Of a DNA stretch of 16,572 bases, positions 14,323 to 16,572 are shown piece after piece. The notes under the pieces were generated by a model. The model ran no database searches, was not told the DNA's origin, and worked only from the letters and a program-made list of their open reading frames with translations. Origin of the DNA: Victivallales bacterium (GTDB taxonomy: Bacteria > Verrucomicrobiota > Lentisphaeria > Victivallales > JAADHT01); the NCBI GenBank assembly GCA_016930955.1, contig JAFGFR010000026.1, positions 1-16,572 of the forward strand, in the 5' to 3' direction. The first letter of the stretch is position 1. Each line of letters begins with the position of its first letter. A program made the position numbers and the translations under genes.

Positions 14323-15312
14323 GTGCTGTTATTTAAGAACAAGATATATTATCCGATATTTTTCATGGCGACCACCATTGTGGTCGGCGTGATCGGGTTC
14401 CACATCCTCGAGAGCAGGTCTTTTCTGGACTCACTCTATTTGGTTGTGCAGATCTTGAGCACAGTTGGTCTGGACAAGCAGGCCGACCTGTCTTTGGGGG
14501 GCAGGGTGTTTGTCATCGTGTTGATAATGTTCTTTCTCGGAGCATTCACTGCGGCGGCATCAATATTCATCCGTCAGATCGCACTCGATGGGGGAGTGAA
14601 AATCAGGAACAAATTCCGCGAAAGGAAGGCAAAAAAAATGAAAAAACACTACATCTGCTGCGGTTTCGGACGTCTCGGATCACATGCCGTAAGAGAGCTT
14701 CTCGGCTTCGGCTGCGATGTCGTGGTCATCGAGAACGACGAGAGCATACTCAGCCAGTGGGACAGCGAGAGCAAGGCGACCTTGATCTTTGGCGACGCGA
14801 CGGAGGACGAGATGCTCCTCAAGGCGGGGATAATGGACGCATCAGGGCTGCTCTGCGCCTTGGCGAACGATGCGGACAATGTTTTCGTGACCCTCACCGC
14901 TCGCGAGCTTAACCCAAATATCAGGATCGTGGCCAGAGCCAACTCCGAGAAATCCCGCAGAAAACTGGTTCAGGCCGGGGCGGAAAGGCTCGTCCTTAAC
15001 TACGAGATGGGAGGCAGAAAAATGGCCTACGCGCTTATGAGGCCTGTGCTGGCGGACTTCATCGACAAGGTCATGGGCGGCGAAGGGACTAGCCAGAGGC
15101 TAGAACAATGGACTGTTCTGGAGAACAGCGGCCTCGTGGGGAAGACGATAAGGGAGGCCCAGATAAGGTCGGTCTACGGGGTGTCTGTAATCGGGATAGC
15201 GAGGCAGGGGAAGGAGATCGAGGTGGCGGGAAGCAGCGACCCGGTTCTCAAGGCAGGCGACACCCTCATCATCATCGGGCCTCAGGACAAAGTCGCGAAA
15301 ATGCTGAGATGA
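14323..15312 (+). CDS. Two-TM ion channel subunit with RCK (TrkA-N/TrkA-C) domain
   Basis: 329 residues from GTG 14323. A first membrane helix (about 10-30), a pore helix with filter segment (about 35-52) and a second helix (about 60-82) give the TM-P-TM layout of MthK/Kch-like potassium channels. The RCK nucleotide-binding domain starts at HYICCGFGRLGS (109-120; GFGRLG at 114-119) with acidic E137, and a TrkA-C domain closes the protein (about 240-329, ending with GDTLIIIGP). The filter reads STVGLDK (46-52) instead of TVGYGD, so the second glycine and the tyrosine are lost. Selectivity for K+ is therefore doubtful. The start is GTG with GAGAGG upstream at loose spacing (about 10-11 bases). 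It probably tetramerises in the inner membrane and is gated by ligands on the RCK ring. Confidence 0.85.
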   Translation: MLLFKNKIYYPIFFMATTIVVGVIGFHILESRSFLDSLYLVVQILSTVGLDKQADLSLGGRVFVIVLIMFFLGAFTAAASIFIRQIALDGGVKIRNKFRERKAKKMKKHYICCGFGRLGSHAVRELLGFGCDVVVIENDESILSQWDSESKATLIFGDATEDEMLLKAGIMDASGLLCALANDADNVFVTLTARELNPNIRIVARANSEKSRRKLVQAGAERLVLNYEMGGRKMAYALMRPVLADFIDKVMGGEGTSQRLEQWTVLENSGLVGKTIREAQIRSVYGVSVIGIARQGKEIEVAGSSDPVLKAGDTLIIIGPQDKVAKMLR

Positions 15313-15335
15313 AACACAATCAGAGTCATAGAGAG

Positions 15336-15506
15336 GAGCCAATTTCAAAACTACCCGTGGCCGCGCGGCCTGCTATTTTGAATGCGGAACCACGCCGATG
15401 CGTGAGCGGGCATACCTGTATGGTCTGTCCCGACCGTTCCGGCGTGGCACTCGCCCCAAAAGAGCTTGCCGCCCCAACCCTTTGGGCGGAGTTTTGAAAC
15501 TGGCTC
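15336..15506. repeat. 171-bp MITE-like element with 17-bp terminal inverted repeats
   Basis: GAGCCAATTTCAAAACT (15336-15352) and AGTTTTGAAACTGGCTC (15490-15506) are inverted repeats matching at 16 of 17 positions. AGAG lies directly outside both ends (15332-15335, 15507-15510), which looks like a 4-base target duplication. Inside are a perfect 12-base palindrome GGCCGCGCGGCC (15359-15370), an inverted pair CCACGCCG / CGGCGTGG (15390-15397, 15440-15447), and a hairpin CCGCCC / GGGCGG (15469-15489). It has no open frame with a recognisable protein. It could be a non-autonomous mobile element or a structured RNA. Confidence 0.6.
15469..15495 (+). terminator. Hairpin with short T-run inside the repeat element
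   Basis: CCGCCC (15469-15474) pairs with GGGCGG (15484-15489), plus two A-T pairs above a C-T mismatch and a CCC loop. AGTTTTG follows. This could end transcription from the channel gene before the cyclophilin gene. The T-run belongs to the right terminal repeat. Confidence 0.4.
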
Positions 15507-15534
15507 AGAGGTTTGCAATTGGCCATGTTAGGAT

Positions 15535-15541
15535 AAGGAGG
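15535..15541 (+). promoter_or_regulatory. Ribosome binding site deciding the cyclophilin start
   Basis: AAGGAGG lies 6 bases before ATG 15548. The frame is open back to 15398, but that part lies inside the repeat element and would not encode a cyclophilin N-terminus. Confidence 0.8.
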
Positions 15542-15547
15542 AATGCT

Positions 15548-16039
15548 ATGGTGACGATAAGAACGTCTTTGGGTGAGATCAAGGTGGAGCTTTTCAGCGA
15601 TGAGGCTCCGGTGACGGTGGAGAATTTTCTGAGCTATGTTGACGACGGGCACTACAACGGCACAATATTCCACCGTGTGATAGATAACTTCATGGTGCAG
15701 TGCGGCGGGTTCGACGAGGGCTTCAGGCAGCTCCCGACAAAGTCTCCGATAAAGAACGAGGCGGACAACAGGCTTCCTAATGAAACAGGCACGCTGGCGA
15801 TGGCGAGGACATCGGACGTGGACAGCGCAACATGCCAGTTTTTCATAAACGTCTCGGACAATGATTTCCTGAACTACCGATCAAGCACCCCAGAGGGTTT
15901 CGGATACTGCGTTTTCGGGAAGGTCGCCGATGGCATGGATGTTGTCAACATGATCAAGGCAGTGCCCACCGCGCAGCACGGGCCGCATGGCGACGTGCCC
16001 GTGGATAATGTCGTGATCCACGAGGTCGTAAGGGATTAG
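15548..16039 (+). CDS. ppiB: Cyclophilin-type peptidyl-prolyl cis-trans isomerase (PpiB-like)
   Basis: 163 residues from ATG 15548, close to the 164 of E. coli PpiB. It speeds cis-trans rotation of proline peptide bonds. The cyclophilin core is intact: FHRVIDNFMVQCGGFD (catalytic Arg in FHRV), GTLAMARTSDVDSATCQFFINVSDN, and GYCVFGKVADGMDVVNMI. There is no signal peptide, so it should be cytoplasmic. A Cys stands where many members have Ser in SATSQFFIN, a mild change. The residues beside the usual active-site Trp position (LNYRSSTPEGFGYCVFG) resemble other short bacterial forms. It follows the 171-bp repeat element by about 40 bases and precedes the transporter gene by 58. Confidence 0.95.
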   Translation: MVTIRTSLGEIKVELFSDEAPVTVENFLSYVDDGHYNGTIFHRVIDNFMVQCGGFDEGFRQLPTKSPIKNEADNRLPNETGTLAMARTSDVDSATCQFFINVSDNDFLNYRSSTPEGFGYCVFGKVADGMDVVNMIKAVPTAQHGPHGDVPVDNVVIHEVVRD

Positions 16040-16097
16040 AAAGCCGCCCCAGAATAATCGGCAGCCATCCCAGTCAAAGCTCAGAACGGAAACTTGA

Positions 16098-16572
16098 ATG
16101 GCCCTAACAGATGCATTGTTCTCAATCCCGCTTGTTACTCTTTTCAGCGTGATAGCCTTGGGGCTAGTTCTCGGCAAGGCAAAGTTCCGTGGCATATCCC
16201 TGGGGACATCGGGGGTGATTTTCTCGGCGATTTTATTCGGGCATTTTGGTTATCGTGTGCCTGATGGTGTGGGCACGATGGGGCTTGTGCTTTTTGTCTT
16301 CTGTGTGGGGATAACTGCGGGGCCGGGATTTTTCTCGGCATTCGGGAGGAAAGGCGCTAAGCTTGCCAAACTCTCAGGAATCGCGGTGACCACAGGCGCG
16401 GCGACAACTTACGTCCTCGCGCGAGTTTTGGATATTCCTTCCGGGCTCGCAGCCGGGCTATTCGCCGGGGCAATGACCAGCACGCCCGGGCTCGCCGCAG
16501 GCATCGAGGCCGTACAGGGAGACCCAAGCCTTGTATCTGTCGGTTATGGGATCGCCTACCCTTTCGGCGTGC
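16098..16572 (+). CDS. AspT/YidE/YbjL-family transporter, N-terminal part (runs off window)
   Basis: The first 158 residues are visible. They are strongly hydrophobic with about five membrane segments (about 9-27, 37-51, 61-80, 92-108, 113-130). Family traits are LGLVLGKAKFRGISLGTSGVIF, FGHFGYRVP, LFVFCVGITAGPGFF (65-79), AMTSTPGLAAGIEA (125-138) and AYPFGV at the edge. The group includes the aspartate:alanine exchanger AspT and E. coli YidE/YbjL, many of which carry central TrkA-C domains; whether this one does cannot be seen. The ribosome binding site before ATG 16098 is weak (CGGAAA, 7 bases upstream). If it moves acidic amino acids it would echo the glutamate genes at the other end of the window, but there is no direct evidence. 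Confidence 0.85.
   Translation, partial: MALTDALFSIPLVTLFSVIALGLVLGKAKFRGISLGTSGVIFSAILFGHFGYRVPDGVGTMGLVLFVFCVGITAGPGFFSAFGRKGAKLAKLSGIAVTTGAATTYVLARVLDIPSGLAAGLFAGAMTSTPGLAAGIEAVQGDPSLVSVGYGIAYPFGV

Noticed and set aside
15398..15547. N-terminal extension of the cyclophilin open frame
   Set aside because: It lies in the repeat element, has no ribosome binding site, and ATG 15548 behind AAGGAGG gives the normal family length.

Overview
The window reads as a chromosomal segment of a Gram-negative (diderm), probably anaerobic bacterium. The gene mix suggests the PVC group, perhaps Lentisphaerae/Victivallales: a PocR-AraC regulator beside a methyltransferase-type corrinoid protein, a GH4 glycosidase paired with a PF12831-type FAD oxidoreductase, a short-form ArgA, and a WaaP-like kinase implying an outer membrane. 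This placement is an inference from gene content, not from a marker gene. No rRNA, tRNA, CRISPR array, transposase or phage gene was seen.

Layout. (1) 1-948: the 3' part of an exporter-type ABC transporter gene, cut by the window edge, with arginine codon usage unlike the genes that follow. (2) 1046-6275: a co-directional block of a membrane-anchored LysM/L,D-transpeptidase, accA, a short ArgA-type N-acetylglutamate synthase, a 628-residue fusion of a gamma-glutamylcyclotransferase-like domain with a C-terminal region resembling glutamine-synthetase-fold amidoligases, and murI. The last four genes are joined by overlapping stops and starts, so they are probably translated together. Three of them act on, or probably act on, glutamate or gamma-glutamyl bonds. 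(3) 6282-8310: a PocR-AraC regulator on the minus strand, divergent from a B12-binding corrinoid protein. The shared intergenic region holds three copies of the hexamer TTGTGC (one inverted). (4) 8311-8802: a gap of about 490 bases with a terminator-like hairpin and no recognisable gene. (5) 8803-11147: a beta-hydroxyacid dehydrogenase, a WaaP/Kdo-kinase-like protein and an HD-domain phosphohydrolase. (6) 11338-14179: a GH4 NAD-dependent glycosidase and an FAD-dependent oxidoreductase. (7) 14323-16572: a two-TM channel subunit with an RCK domain and an altered selectivity filter, a 171-bp inverted-repeat element, a cyclophilin (PpiB type), and the start of an AspT/YidE-family transporter running off the window.

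The most unusual items are the cyclotransferase/amidoligase-like fusion inside a glutamate-centred cluster, and a small MITE-like element at 15336-15506. That element has 17-bp near-perfect terminal inverted repeats, AGAG on both sides, and relatives of its ends just downstream of two other stop codons. Also worth a look are the TVGLDK channel filter and the corrinoid protein without a methyltransferase neighbour.
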